64,000 nt of DNA from Methylobacteriaceae bacterium (lineage in GTDB: Bacteria > Pseudomonadota > Alphaproteobacteria > Rhizobiales > Beijerinckiaceae), in contig JACKJC010000002.1 in assembly GCA_020638195.1 (NCBI GenBank), positions 620,001 through 684,000 on the forward strand, in the 5' to 3' direction. Below are positions 36,150 through 44,982 of the stretch, piece by piece. Below the pieces are notes generated by a model that saw only the letters and a program-made list of their open reading frames with translations, made no database searches and had not been told where the DNA came from. The position numbers were made by a program, and so were the translations under genes. Within the stretch, counting starts at the first letter, position 1. Every line of letters starts with the position of its first letter.

Positions 36150-36838
36150 GCGCGATCCGGCTCCTGATCTTCGATCTCGACGGCACGCTGGTCGACAGCC
36201 AGGACATGATCGTCGAATCGCAGCGCCGCACGTTCCTGGCGCATGGGCTGACGCCGCCGGACCGGCGCGCGAGTCTGTCGGTGGTCGGCCTGTCGCTGCG
36301 CGAAGCCTTCACCGTTCTCGTCGGCGCCGGCGGGCCCGTGGACGGGATGGCGGAAACCTACAAGAGCCTGTTCGGCGAATTGCGCGCCGATGCGTCGCGC
36401 GCGGAACCCTTCTTTCCCGGCGCGGTCGAGACAGTGGCGCGCTACGGCGCCGATCCCGGCTTCTTGCTGGGCGTGGCCACCGGCAAGTCGCAACGCGGCG
36501 TCCGCCATCTTTTCGAGCGGGCAGGGTGGGGCAATCTGTTCGCGACCGTGCAGACAGCCGACGACCATCCGTCCAAACCCGCGCCCGACATGATTTTGGC
36601 GGCGCTTGCCGAGACCGGCGTCGCGGCGCAGGACGCCTGCATGATCGGCGACACCACATTCGACATGGCGATGGCGAAAGCCGCCGGCGTGCGCGCGATC
36701 GGCGTCGACTGGGGCTATCACGAGACCGCCGCGCTCGCGGCCGCGGGCGCGGATACGATCATTTCGGATTTCGCGGAGCTGGACATGCTGTTCGAGCCTG
36801 TTCCCTCTCCCCGCAGGGTGGGTAGAGGGTTAGGGTGA
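36146..36838 (+). CDS. HAD-superfamily phosphatase (phosphoglycolate phosphatase-like)
   Basis: This is a 230-aa haloacid dehalogenase-type hydrolase. Motif I is IFDLDGTLVDS with nucleophile Asp10 and Asp12, motif II is GVATGKS, the Lys of motif III is in HPSKPAPDMIL, and motif IV is MIGDTTFDMAMAKAAG. It is closest to the Gph/PgpB group, and the substrate is not certain. The start overlaps the pseudouridine synthase stop. The last 13 codons (PVPSPRRVGRGLG) are encoded by a dispersed repeat that begins at 36801, so the natural C-terminus has been replaced or extended. Confidence 0.9.
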   Translation: MSAIRLLIFDLDGTLVDSQDMIVESQRRTFLAHGLTPPDRRASLSVVGLSLREAFTVLVGAGGPVDGMAETYKSLFGELRADASRAEPFFPGAVETVARYGADPGFLLGVATGKSQRGVRHLFERAGWGNLFATVQTADDHPSKPAPDMILAALAETGVAAQDACMIGDTTFDMAMAKAAGVRAIGVDWGYHETAALAAAGADTIISDFAELDMLFEPVPSPRRVGRGLG

Positions 36839-36957
36839 GGGCGACGCGACTTCCGCACATGCTCGCATCGGCCTGGCCCCTCATCCGGAGATAGTTGCGA
36901 AGTCGGCAACCGCCGACTTCTAAACGCCACCTTCTCCCCGCTCGCGGGGAGAAGGGA
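36801..36957. repeat. About 157-bp dispersed repeat that runs into the HAD gene
   Basis: The element begins TTCCCTCTCCCC and ends GGGGAGAAGGG. It contains AAGTCGGC/GCCGACTT (36900-36919) and an 11-bp stem CCTTCTCCCCG/CGGGGAGAAGG (36930-36955). Runs such as GGGTTAGGGTGAGG and CCCCTCATCC are typical of a repeat common in Hyphomicrobiales genomes (from memory). It covers the 3' end of the HAD gene and most of the spacer to the ATP12 gene. Confidence 0.75.
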
Positions 36958-36975
36958 ACCTGACAAGCTTTCGTG

Positions 36976-37773
36976 ATGCCCGACGATTTCTCTTCCGATT
37001 TCTTCGTCTCCAACGCCGATCGCGATCCGCTGCGCATCGTGCAGAAGGACATGAAACGCGCGTTGCCGAAGCGCTTTTACAAGCAGGCCGACGTCGCCGA
37101 GCGCGACGGCGCGTGGGCCGTGCTGCTGGATGGCCGCAGCGTGCGCACGCCTGCGGGCGGTACGCTGGCGCTGCCGACCGAAGCCGCCGCGAAACTCGTG
37201 GCCGCCGAATGGGCGGCGCAGGGCGAGGAGATCGATCCCTCGACGATGCCGGTCACGCGTCTCGTCAATTCCGCGCTCGACGGCGTGGCGCGCGACCTTG
37301 CGGGCGTTGCCGCAGACATTGTGAAATACGCCGGTTCCGATCTCGTCTGCTATCGCGCCGGCGAGCCGGCCGGCCTCGTCGCGGCGCAAGCGGCCGCCTG
37401 GGACCCCGCGCTCGCTTTCGCGCGGGACAAACTCGGGGCGCGGTTCATTCTTGCGGAAGGCGTGATGTTCGCCGCGCAACCTGACCATGCGATCGAAGCT
37501 TTTTCGCGCGCTGTCGATGTGTTTGCCCAAGCGCCGCACGCCGCTCTGAAGATCGCGGCGCTGCATTCCATGACGACGCTCGCCGGCTCGGCGCTGATCG
37601 CGATGATGATCGCGCATGGCGGCCTGACGGCGGAAGAGGCCTGGTCGGCCGCGCATGTCGACGAGGACTGGCAGATGCGCCTGTGGGGCGCGGACGAGGA
37701 AGCGCTCGCCAAGCGCGCGCAACGCTTCGTCGACATGAAGGCCGCCGTCGATCTGTGGCGGGCGCTGGACTAA
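36976..37773 (+). CDS. ATP12-family F1-ATPase assembly chaperone
   Basis: ATP12 binds the F1 alpha subunit during ATP synthase assembly. It is known from mitochondria and alphaproteobacteria. The 265-aa protein has KRFYKQADVAERDGAWAVLL and LLDGRSVRTPAGGTLALPT near the N-terminus, WAAQGEEIDPSTMPVTRLVN, and a helical C-terminal half. The ATG at 36976 is preferred over the adjoining GTG at 36973. Its stop overlaps the stop of the converging Lrp gene by 4 nt. Confidence 0.93.
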   Translation: MPDDFSSDFFVSNADRDPLRIVQKDMKRALPKRFYKQADVAERDGAWAVLLDGRSVRTPAGGTLALPTEAAAKLVAAEWAAQGEEIDPSTMPVTRLVNSALDGVARDLAGVAADIVKYAGSDLVCYRAGEPAGLVAAQAAAWDPALAFARDKLGARFILAEGVMFAAQPDHAIEAFSRAVDVFAQAPHAALKIAALHSMTTLAGSALIAMMIAHGGLTAEEAWSAAHVDEDWQMRLWGADEEALAKRAQRFVDMKAAVDLWRALD

Positions 37774-38246
37774 CCGATCGGCAGCGCCGTCGTCTCCTTC
37801 ACGCGATTGAGCGCGATGGATGTGCGCGTGTTGGCGATGCCCTTGATACGCGTGAGCGTGTCGATGAGGAAGCGGTGGAAAGCCTCGATGTCGCGCGTGG
37901 CGACCTTCAGCAGGTAATCGTAGTCGCCGGTCACGCGCACGCATTCCAGAATTTCGGCGCGCGAGAGAACCGCCTTTTCGAAGCGCTCTGAAAACTCGAG
38001 CGCCTGTCGCTCGAGCCGCACTTCCACATAAGCGAGAAAGCCCGCGCCGACGGAAGCGCCGTCGAGCAGGGCGACATAGCCGCGAATGATTCCGGCCTCC
38101 TCCAGTGCGCGCACGCGGCGGTGGCAGGGGGAGGGCGACAGGCCTATTTCGCTTGCCAGCTGCTGGTTCTGGATCGAGGCGTCGCGTTGCAGCCGTGTCA
38201 GGATGCGGCGGTCGATAGGGTCGATTTCTGTGGAATCAGGTTCCAT
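37770..38246 (-). CDS. Lrp/AsnC-family transcriptional regulator
   Basis: This 158-aa feast/famine regulator has an N-terminal winged helix (about 10-60) with DPIDRRILTRLQRDASI and GLSPSPCHRRVRALEEAGII, then the RAM effector domain (about 70-150) with VRVTGDYDYLLKVATRD. Such proteins sense amino acids or related acids and often control the adjoining gene. The thiamine diphosphate enzyme diverges 115 nt away and is the likely target. The start is uncertain: the ATG at 38246 fits the family, and one 11 codons upstream is possible. Confidence 0.92.
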   Translation of the reverse strand: MEPDSTEIDPIDRRILTRLQRDASIQNQQLASEIGLSPSPCHRRVRALEEAGIIRGYVALLDGASVGAGFLAYVEVRLERQALEFSERFEKAVLSRAEILECVRVTGDYDYLLKVATRDIEAFHRFLIDTLTRIKGIANTRTSIALNRVKETTALPIG

Positions 38247-38361
38247 GTTTAGGCCGATCTTTGGCGTTGAATTGCGCATGAATGCGCAAGAGACAGAAAA
38301 TTAGTCTGAAATTGCGCGCCGCGCGACCCATGATTGTCGGATCAGGACAGGAGAGGCCGCC

Positions 38362-40017
38362 ATGCCACGCAAGTCGCCCAGAAAAGTTCGCGCCGTCGAT
38401 ATTCTTCTCGACATTCTCCGCGACGAAGGCGCGACCACGATCTTCGGCAATCCCGGCTCGACCGAAATGCCGCTGATGGATGCGCTCGTGGACGCGCCCG
38501 ACTTTCGCTACGTGCTCGGCCTGCAAGAAGCGACGGCGGTCGCCATGGCAGACGGCTATGCGCTGAAGACGGGCCGGCCGGCCTTCGTCAATCTCCATGC
38601 GGCTGGCGGGCTCGGCAACGCCATGGGCGTTCTTGTGGCTTCCAAGGCCAGCGAGACGCCGCTGGTCGTCACCGCCGGCCAGCAGGACACGCGGCACCTC
38701 TTCTCCGACCCGTGGCTTGCCGGCGATCTCGTGTCGCTCGCCAAGCCGGTCACCAAATGGGCGACGGAGGTGCGGCGCGGCGCGGATGTCGGCATGGCTT
38801 TGCGCCGCGCCTTCGCCATTGCCGCCACGCCGCCGCAGGGGCCGGTGTTCCTGTCGTTGCCGATGGACATTCTCGAGCAGGAGGTGGACGCGCGCATCCC
38901 CGCAAAGTCGCGGCTGGCTGCGCGCGCGCCGAGCCCCGGCGCCGGCGATCTCGCCAAGCTGCTCGCCGCCTGCGATCCCCAGCGCGTGGCCGTGTTGATC
39001 GGCGACGATGTGCCGGCCGACGCCTGCGACGGCGCGGTCGCGCTGGCGCATGCCGGCGGCTATGTCGTCTTCGGCGCGCAGCTGACGTCTCGCGCCGCCT
39101 TTCCCTCGCACGATCCCTGCTGGGGCGGCATGCTGAAGCCGGACTTCGCGGCGATCCGCGAGAAGCTGGCGGATGTCGAAGCCGTGCTGATGATCGGCGG
39201 GCGCGCCTTCGTCGCCTATCCCTTTCGCGAGGAGCGGCCGATCCCCGAAGCAGCGAAATTCTATCATGTCGCGGGGTCGCCCGAGGCGATCGGGCGCGAG
39301 TTTCCGGCTGACTATGCGGTCACCGGCGATGTCGGCGCGACGCTGGAGGAAGCCGCGCGCGAGCTTGCCCGGCTGGTCGATCAGTCCGGCGCGAAGAAGC
39401 GTGTGGCGACGCTCGGCCGCTACAAGGCGGACGCCGAACGCATTTCACGCGCCGCCATCCTCGCCGATGCGACGGCCCGTCCCATCTCGCCCGATCTCGC
39501 CGTGCTCAGCGTGCTCGACGCGTTGCCGGAGGGCGCGCTGATCGCCAACGATTCCGCGGCGACATTCGGGCAGGTGCAGGCGATCATGCGCACCGAGCCC
39601 GGCCTCTACTTCTTTTCGCGGGGCGGCGTGCTCGGCTGCGCCATGCCGGCGGCGGCCGGCATCGGGCTCGCGCACGAGGGCTGGGTCGCCTGCTTCTGCG
39701 GGGACGGGGGCGCAATGTATTCGCCGCAGGCCCTGTGGTCGGCCGCGCATTACAAGTCGCGCGTCATCTTCTTCGTGTTCAACAACGCCCGCTACAACGT
39801 GCTGATGAATGTCGCGAAGGGGCTCGGCGCGAAGAATGCGCTCGCCGGCAAATATGTCGGCATGGATATCGTCGAACCGCGCGTGGATTTCCAGGCGCTG
39901 GCGAAGAGCATGGGCGTGCCGTCCGTGCAGGCGGATGATCCGGCCTCGATTGCGGCGGCGGTCGCGGAAGCGACGAAGCGCGAGGGACCGAGTTTGATCG
40001 AGATCGCGATTGCGTGA
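38362..40017 (+). CDS. Thiamine diphosphate-dependent enzyme, benzoylformate decarboxylase-like
   Basis: This 551-aa protein has the three-domain layout of 2-oxoacid decarboxylases. The N-terminal domain has FGNPGSTEMP, LGLQEATAVAMADGYAL and NLHAAGG, matching Ser26, Glu47 and His70 of Pseudomonas benzoylformate decarboxylase. The C-terminal cofactor motif runs from CGDGGAMYS to FNNARYN. Where that enzyme has its second catalytic His (FRYHQY), this one appears to have Tyr (FVAYPF), so the substrate or reaction may differ. Other family members are oxalyl-CoA decarboxylase and acetolactate synthase. The divergent Lrp gene is a likely regulator. Confidence 0.85.
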   Translation: MPRKSPRKVRAVDILLDILRDEGATTIFGNPGSTEMPLMDALVDAPDFRYVLGLQEATAVAMADGYALKTGRPAFVNLHAAGGLGNAMGVLVASKASETPLVVTAGQQDTRHLFSDPWLAGDLVSLAKPVTKWATEVRRGADVGMALRRAFAIAATPPQGPVFLSLPMDILEQEVDARIPAKSRLAARAPSPGAGDLAKLLAACDPQRVAVLIGDDVPADACDGAVALAHAGGYVVFGAQLTSRAAFPSHDPCWGGMLKPDFAAIREKLADVEAVLMIGGRAFVAYPFREERPIPEAAKFYHVAGSPEAIGREFPADYAVTGDVGATLEEAARELARLVDQSGAKKRVATLGRYKADAERISRAAILADATARPISPDLAVLSVLDALPEGALIANDSAATFGQVQAIMRTEPGLYFFSRGGVLGCAMPAAAGIGLAHEGWVACFCGDGGAMYSPQALWSAAHYKSRVIFFVFNNARYNVLMNVAKGLGAKNALAGKYVGMDIVEPRVDFQALAKSMGVPSVQADDPASIAAAVAEATKREGPSLIEIAIA

Positions 40018-40026
40018 GGCGGCATC

Positions 40027-40049
40027 GCGAGCCTGAAGGCTCGCGGTCC
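40027..40049. repeat. REP-like palindrome, inverted copy
   Basis: GCGAGCCTGAAGGCTCGC (40027-40044) is the exact reverse complement of the copy at 23528-23545 and continues into GGTCC like the copy at 15101. It lies between converging genes and may act as a transcript end. Confidence 0.7.
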
Positions 40050-40051
40050 AT

Positions 40052-40504
40052 CTACCTCCTCCCGATGCGGCCGAGATGTGTGTCGCCGAACCCGCTCGCG
40101 TACTTGAGGCCGTAGCCGAGCGCGCGGTCGAAGCCGATGTGGGCGGTCCAGAGCACGGCGACCGAGGTCGCAACTTCCGTGAAATGCATAAGGCCGGACG
40201 GCGGGCCCTTCAGAGACATGGAGATGACGACAATGCCCGCGGTCAGAATGAGCGCGGGCAGGGCGAGCGTATGGGCGACATTATAGATCGCCGCGCCGAT
40301 GCGCGGGCCGGCGAGATAGGCCAGCATCGATAGGTCCGGCGCGAAAAAGATCAGAACAACCCACGGCCAGCCGAGGCCGAGCAAGGTATGGTACGGGCCG
40401 AACCAGAAGGCGCACAGGCAGCCGACCAGGATGGTCAGGCCTTCGAGGCGCAGCAGGATGCGCGGCGCGCCTGCGACGGCGGGGCTCATCACTTGCTCGT
40501 TCAT
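40052..40504 (-). CDS. DUF4260 membrane protein
   Basis: This is a 150-aa inner-membrane protein with about four hydrophobic segments. The C-terminal HIGFDRALGYGLKYASGFGDT followed by HLGRIGR is the DUF4260 hallmark, and ILLRLEGLTILVGCLCAFWF marks the first membrane helix. Function is unknown. It faces away from the next gene (DNA glycosylase-like), starting 45 nt from it, so the two may share a divergent promoter region. Confidence 0.88.
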   Translation of the reverse strand: MNEQVMSPAVAGAPRILLRLEGLTILVGCLCAFWFGPYHTLLGLGWPWVVLIFFAPDLSMLAYLAGPRIGAAIYNVAHTLALPALILTAGIVVISMSLKGPPSGLMHFTEVATSVAVLWTAHIGFDRALGYGLKYASGFGDTHLGRIGRR

Positions 40505-40548
40505 CGTGCTAGCCTCTTTGCTCGATTTGAGAGGGGCCGGGCAGCGCC

Positions 40549-41271
40549 ATGACCATGCAGTTCAAACATATTCGCGCGCGGGCGGAAAAGCGCAAGGGCG
40601 CGAAGGTCTTGGAGTCGCTGATCCCCGAAGCCGCGTCGAACAAGGCGCTGGCGAAGATCGGCGACGATCGCTTTCTGTCGGAGATGACGCGCCGCGTGTT
40701 TTGCGCGGGCTTTGTGTGGCGGGTGATCGAGCAGAAATGGCCGGGTTTTGAAGACGCGTTCCTGAATTTCGAACCCAAGGCGCTCCTGTTCCAGCCAGAT
40801 GAATATTGGGAAGGTCTCGCGCGCGACACGAGGATCGTGCGCAATCCGCAGAAGATCAAATCCGTGCGCGACAATGCGGCCTTCGTCGCGGAGGTCGCGA
40901 AAGAGAGCAAGAGCTTCGGGCGGATGTTGGCCGCATGGCCGGACGACGACGAGGCTGGCCTGCTCGAAATGCTCGCCAAGCGCGGCTCGCGGCTCGGCGG
41001 CATGACCGGCCAGTATTTTTTGCGCTTTGCCGGGTGGGACGCGTTCATCCTGTCGCGCGACGTCGTCGCCTGCCTGCGCGAGGCAGGCGTCGAACTCTCC
41101 GATAAGGCCTCGACGAAGAAGGATCTGCGCAATGCGCAGGCGGCCTTCGCCGGCTGGCGCAAGGAGACGGGGCTGTCCTTCACGCAACTCTCGCGCATCT
41201 GCGCGATGTCGACAGGCGAGAACATGGACGCGGCCACGCTCGCCGCACGGACGGGCGGCGCGGAAGACTAA
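40549..41271 (+). CDS. DNA-3-methyladenine glycosylase I-related protein
   Basis: This 240-aa protein belongs to the helix-hairpin-helix glycosylase superfamily near Tag. The core FVWRVIEQKWPGFEDAFLNF and IVRNPQKIKSVRDNAAFVAE parallels the Tag region that recognises damaged adenine, and GMTGQYFLRFAGWDAFILSRD resembles the hairpin plus catalytic-side helix. The zinc-binding Cys and His residues of E. coli Tag at the N-terminus are not evident, so this is a relative rather than a proven Tag. ATGs at 40549 and 40555 are both possible. Confidence 0.75.
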   Translation: MTMQFKHIRARAEKRKGAKVLESLIPEAASNKALAKIGDDRFLSEMTRRVFCAGFVWRVIEQKWPGFEDAFLNFEPKALLFQPDEYWEGLARDTRIVRNPQKIKSVRDNAAFVAEVAKESKSFGRMLAAWPDDDEAGLLEMLAKRGSRLGGMTGQYFLRFAGWDAFILSRDVVACLREAGVELSDKASTKKDLRNAQAAFAGWRKETGLSFTQLSRICAMSTGENMDAATLAARTGGAED

Positions 41272-41344
41272 CGCGCCTTGCCAAGTCCGGGCGGGGGCTG
41301 GAAGATCGAGGCATTCAAAAGAAGAAAATTTTGGGGGCAGGCAG

Positions 41345-42652
41345 ATGCAAGGGATATCGGACGCCGGAATGCGCCGGCGCGTGATTATTTCATCGACCAT
41401 CGGCAATGCGCTCGAATGGTTCGATTTCACGGTCTACGGCCTGTTCGCGACAGTGGTCGCGGCTCAGTATTTTCCGGGCTCCGACCCGTCGACCGCGCTT
41501 CTGAAGGCCTTCGCCACTTTTGGCATCGCCTTTGCGGCGCGCCCGCTCGGCGGGCTCGTGTTCGGCCTCTATGCGGACAGGCACGGCCGCAAGCGCGCCC
41601 TCGTCGTGATGATCACGATGATGGCCATCGGCACCGGCCTCATCGGCTTCGTTCCCAATCATGCCGCGATCGGCGTCGTAGCGCCGCTCCTGCTGGTCGT
41701 CGCACGCCTGATCCAGGGCTTTTCGGCCGGCGGCGAATTCGGCTCGGCCAGCGCCATGCTGATCGAGTTCGCGCCGCCGGGACGACGCGGTTTCTTCGGC
41801 GCGTTCCAGATGGTGTCGCAACTGGCGGCAGGCGTGCTGGGCGTCGTGATCGCGCTGGCGCTCAAGTCGGCGCTTAGCCCGGAGGATTTCGCGCGCTGGG
41901 GCTGGCGCGTTCCGTTCGTGCTCGGCATCCTGATCGGGCCGATCGGCTACTATCTGCGCGCCAAGGTCGACGAGAGCCCGGAGTTCCGGGACTATCTGGC
42001 GGCGCGGGCGGCGGATGCGACGCCGCGGCGGCGCACGACGCTCGGCGAACTCTTCGCCAACCATCCGCGCGAGCTCATCGCCTCGTTCTGCCTGATCGCC
42101 GCCGGAACGGCGGCGAACTACGTCGGCTCGGTCTTCATGCCGAATTTCGCCGCCACAGAACTGAAACTGCCGATCAGCGCCGCCTATACGGGGCTTCTTG
42201 TCGTCAATCTCGTCAATGTCGCGCTCGTTCTCGCCTTCGGCGCGCTGTCGGACCGGGTGGGTCGCAAGACGCTGATCGTGCCCGCTCTCGTTGTCTATTG
42301 CGTCCTTTACTACGTGCTGATGCGCCAGCTGGTCGCGGCGCCCACGGTCGCGCATCTCTGGCAGTTGCAGGCCTCGGGCCTGTTGCTCGGCGTGCTCGCG
42401 GGGCCCATGCCGGCCTTCATGACCGAAATCTTCCCCGTCGGCGTGCGCTCGACCGGCGCGTCGCTGATGTACAATCTCGCGGTCATGTTGTTCGGCGGGC
42501 TGGCGCCCTTCTTCAGCGAGGGGCTGATCAAGCTCACGGGCGACCGCGCCGCGCCGGTCTACTACATTTTCTTCGCGGCGGCTGTCGGCGTCGGCGGTCT
42601 GGCGTTTTATCGGGAGCGGCGGCCGCAGGCGACGGTTCCGCCAGGCGGCTAG
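41345..42652 (+). CDS. MFS transporter, metabolite:H+ symporter type
   Basis: This is a 435-aa inner-membrane transporter with about twelve hydrophobic segments. The N-terminal IGNALEWFDFTVYGLFAT is typical of the MHS family (proline/betaine, citrate, alpha-ketoglutarate, shikimate carriers). The loop 2-3 motif is LYADRHGRKRAL, and RLIQGFSAGGEFGSASAMLI is the loop 4-5 signature. The substrate cannot be read from the sequence. The start at 41345 follows a purine-rich GGGGGCAGGCAG. The gene stands between unrelated neighbours. Confidence 0.93.
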   Translation: MQGISDAGMRRRVIISSTIGNALEWFDFTVYGLFATVVAAQYFPGSDPSTALLKAFATFGIAFAARPLGGLVFGLYADRHGRKRALVVMITMMAIGTGLIGFVPNHAAIGVVAPLLLVVARLIQGFSAGGEFGSASAMLIEFAPPGRRGFFGAFQMVSQLAAGVLGVVIALALKSALSPEDFARWGWRVPFVLGILIGPIGYYLRAKVDESPEFRDYLAARAADATPRRRTTLGELFANHPRELIASFCLIAAGTAANYVGSVFMPNFAATELKLPISAAYTGLLVVNLVNVALVLAFGALSDRVGRKTLIVPALVVYCVLYYVLMRQLVAAPTVAHLWQLQASGLLLGVLAGPMPAFMTEIFPVGVRSTGASLMYNLAVMLFGGLAPFFSEGLIKLTGDRAAPVYYIFFAAAVGVGGLAFYRERRPQATVPPGG

Positions 42653-42764
42653 GGGCGGCCGGCCGGACGCCGGTCAAACAAGGGGCGCCGGACCGGTTTG
42701 TGCGGCGCGGCAGGCGTGCTATCAGCGCGCGACGGATTTGTGAAATCACCCGGGATTGCCCACG

Positions 42765-44300
42765 ATGAAGCACATTATCGAAGCCCTCGACCAGCGCCGC
42801 TCGGCGGCCCGCCTCGGCGGCGGCCAGAAGCGGATCGACGCGCAGCACGCGCGCGGCAAGCTGACCGCGCGCGACCGCATCGAGCTTCTGCTCGATCATG
42901 GCTCGTTCGAGGAATTCGACATGTTCGTGCAGCATCGCTGCGCGGATTTCGGCATGGACAAGGGCGAGAAGATCCCCGGCGACGGCGTCGTGACCGGCTG
43001 GGGCACGGTCAACGGCCGCACCGTCTACGTGTTCGCGAAGGATTTCACGGTGTTCGGCGGCTCGCTGTCCGAAACGCACGCGCAAAAGATCATCAAGATC
43101 CAGGATATGGCGCTGCGCAATCGCGCGCCGATCATCGGCCTGTTCGACGCCGGCGGCGCGCGCATCCAGGAGGGCGTCGCGGCGCTCGGCGGCTATGGCG
43201 AGGTGTTCCAGCGCAATGTGCTCGCGTCCGGCGTCATCCCGCAGATTTCGCTGATCATGGGCCCCTGCGCCGGCGGCGACGTTTATTCTCCGGCCATGAC
43301 CGACTTCATCTTCATGGTGCGCGACACGAGCTACATGTTCGTGACCGGGCCTGATGTCGTGAAGACCGTCACCAACGAGACGGTGACGGCGGAAGAACTC
43401 GGCGGCGCCTCGGTGCATACGACCAAGAGCTCGATCGCCGACCGCGGCTACGACAATGACGTCGAGGCGCTTCTGCAAATGCGCCGCCTGATCGACTTCC
43501 TGCCCTCGTCCAATACGGACGAGGTCCCGGAATGGCCGAGCTTCGACGATTCCGAGCGCGACGACCATTCGCTCGACACGCTCGTGCCGGACAATCCGAA
43601 CAAGCCCTACGACATCAAGGAACTGATCCTGAAGGTTCTGGACGAGGGCGATTTCTTCGAAATCCAGGAGGCCCACGCCAAGAACATCGTCGTCGGCTTC
43701 GGCCGCGTCGACGGCCGCACGGTCGGCGTCGTCGCCAACCAGCCGATGGTGCTGGCGGGCGTGCTCGACATCGACGCCTCGCGCAAGGCCGCGCGCTTCG
43801 TGCGCTTCTGCGATTGCTTCAACATTCCAATCGTCACCTTCGTCGACGTGCCGGGCTTCCTGCCGGGCACCGCGCAGGAATATGGCGGCCTGATCAAGCA
43901 CGGCGCGAAACTGCTGTTCGCCTATGCCGAGGCGACCGTGCCGAAGGTCACTGTCATCACGCGCAAGGCCTTCGGCGGCGCCTATGACGTCATGGCCTCC
44001 AAGCACCTGCGCGGCGACGTGAACTACGCCTGGCCGTCGGCGCAGATCGCGGTGATGGGCGCGAAGGGCGCGGTCGAGATCATCTTCCGCCAGGATATCG
44101 GCGACACCGACAAGATCGCGGCGCGCACCAAGGAATACGAGGACCGTTTCCTCTCGCCCTTTGTGGCGGCGGAGCGCGGCTATATCGACGAGGTCATCCA
44201 GCCCTACGTCACACGCAAGCGCATTTCTCGCGCGCTCGCCATGCTGCGCCACAAGCAACTCGAGAATCCCTGGAAGAAGCACGACAACATTCCGCTGTAA
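42765..44300 (+). CDS. pccB: Propionyl-CoA carboxylase carboxyltransferase (beta) subunit
   Basis: This subunit transfers carboxyl from biotin to propionyl-CoA, giving methylmalonyl-CoA. The 511-aa protein starts LDQRRSAARLGGGQKRIDAQ, has KDFTVFGGSLSETHAQKI and the oxyanion loops in GGARIQEGVAALGGYGEVF and AFGGAYDVMASKHL, and ends KKHDNIPL as PccB does. The matching biotin subunit gene lies 6 kb downstream on the same strand (50418). The ATG at 42765 has a weak ribosome binding site, and a TTG at 42756 is an alternative. Confidence 0.95.
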   Translation: MKHIIEALDQRRSAARLGGGQKRIDAQHARGKLTARDRIELLLDHGSFEEFDMFVQHRCADFGMDKGEKIPGDGVVTGWGTVNGRTVYVFAKDFTVFGGSLSETHAQKIIKIQDMALRNRAPIIGLFDAGGARIQEGVAALGGYGEVFQRNVLASGVIPQISLIMGPCAGGDVYSPAMTDFIFMVRDTSYMFVTGPDVVKTVTNETVTAEELGGASVHTTKSSIADRGYDNDVEALLQMRRLIDFLPSSNTDEVPEWPSFDDSERDDHSLDTLVPDNPNKPYDIKELILKVLDEGDFFEIQEAHAKNIVVGFGRVDGRTVGVVANQPMVLAGVLDIDASRKAARFVRFCDCFNIPIVTFVDVPGFLPGTAQEYGGLIKHGAKLLFAYAEATVPKVTVITRKAFGGAYDVMASKHLRGDVNYAWPSAQIAVMGAKGAVEIIFRQDIGDTDKIAARTKEYEDRFLSPFVAAERGYIDEVIQPYVTRKRISRALAMLRHKQLENPWKKHDNIPL

Positions 44301-44345
44301 GCCAGTGCGCGCTGCAGCCGCACGCGCCTGCGGGCCTCCGGGCCC

Positions 44346-44978
44346 TCACATCTGCACGACGGAATTCATCTCGAATGTCACGCCCGGCGGGTTCTCGCCG
44401 ATGCGCAGTTTCGTGTCGCTGGCGAAGCGGTAGGGCGGCACGGGCAGATTGTAGGGCGCGGGCACGCCGGAATAGACGCGGCCCGCCAGATCGTATTTCG
44501 ACCCGTGGCAAGGGCAGAAGAAGCCGCCCGGCCAGTTCGTGACCGGCGTCGTTGCGCTCGGCTCGGGGAAGAATTGCGGGATGCAGCCGAGATGGGTGCA
44601 TATGCCGACATAGACCCCGTATTCCGGCTTGACCGAACGGCTCCAGTTTTCGGCATAGGTCGGCTGTTGCCGCACCTGCGACTCCGGATCGCGCAGCTCC
44701 GCGGCGAGCTTCTTGTCCTTGAGCGTGTCGAGTTCCTTGGGCGGGCGGTTGACGATGAAAATCGGCGCGCCGCGCCAGCGCACGCGGATCATCTGGCCGG
44801 GCGCGATCGGCGTGAGGTCGACGTCGATCGGCGCGCCGGCGGCGAGCGTATCGGCGGAGGGCTCCATCTGATCGATGAAGGGCCAGGCCGTCGCGCCGAC
44901 GCCGATGGCGGCCGTCGCTCCGGTGACGAGATAGAGAAAATCGCGCCGCGTCTGCGGCTGTTGTTCGACAATTTCCAC
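44346..44978 (-). CDS. petA: Ubiquinol-cytochrome c reductase Rieske iron-sulfur subunit, solitary
   Basis: This 210-aa bc1-type Rieske protein oxidises quinol at the periplasmic face and passes electrons to cytochrome c1. The N-terminus TRRDFLYLVTGA is a Tat signal-anchor. The cluster is bound by Cys127 and His129 (CTHLGC) and Cys155 and His158 (CPCHGS), with Cys132 and Cys157 forming the disulfide. The 22-residue span between the two boxes is longer than in typical alphaproteobacterial PetA (about 14) and matches beta- and gammaproteobacterial forms. No cytochrome b or c1 gene follows. The GTG start lies 4 nt after an upstream small gene, with GAGGAG as binding site. Confidence 0.93.
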   Translation of the reverse strand: MEIVEQQPQTRRDFLYLVTGATAAIGVGATAWPFIDQMEPSADTLAAGAPIDVDLTPIAPGQMIRVRWRGAPIFIVNRPPKELDTLKDKKLAAELRDPESQVRQQPTYAENWSRSVKPEYGVYVGICTHLGCIPQFFPEPSATTPVTNWPGGFFCPCHGSKYDLAGRVYSGVPAPYNLPVPPYRFASDTKLRIGENPPGVTFEMNSVVQM

Positions 44979-44982
44979 GGAA

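Noticed and set aside
36801..36957. CRISPR-like repeat
   Set aside because: There is one copy with internal palindromes and no regular spacers. It is a single dispersed repeat.
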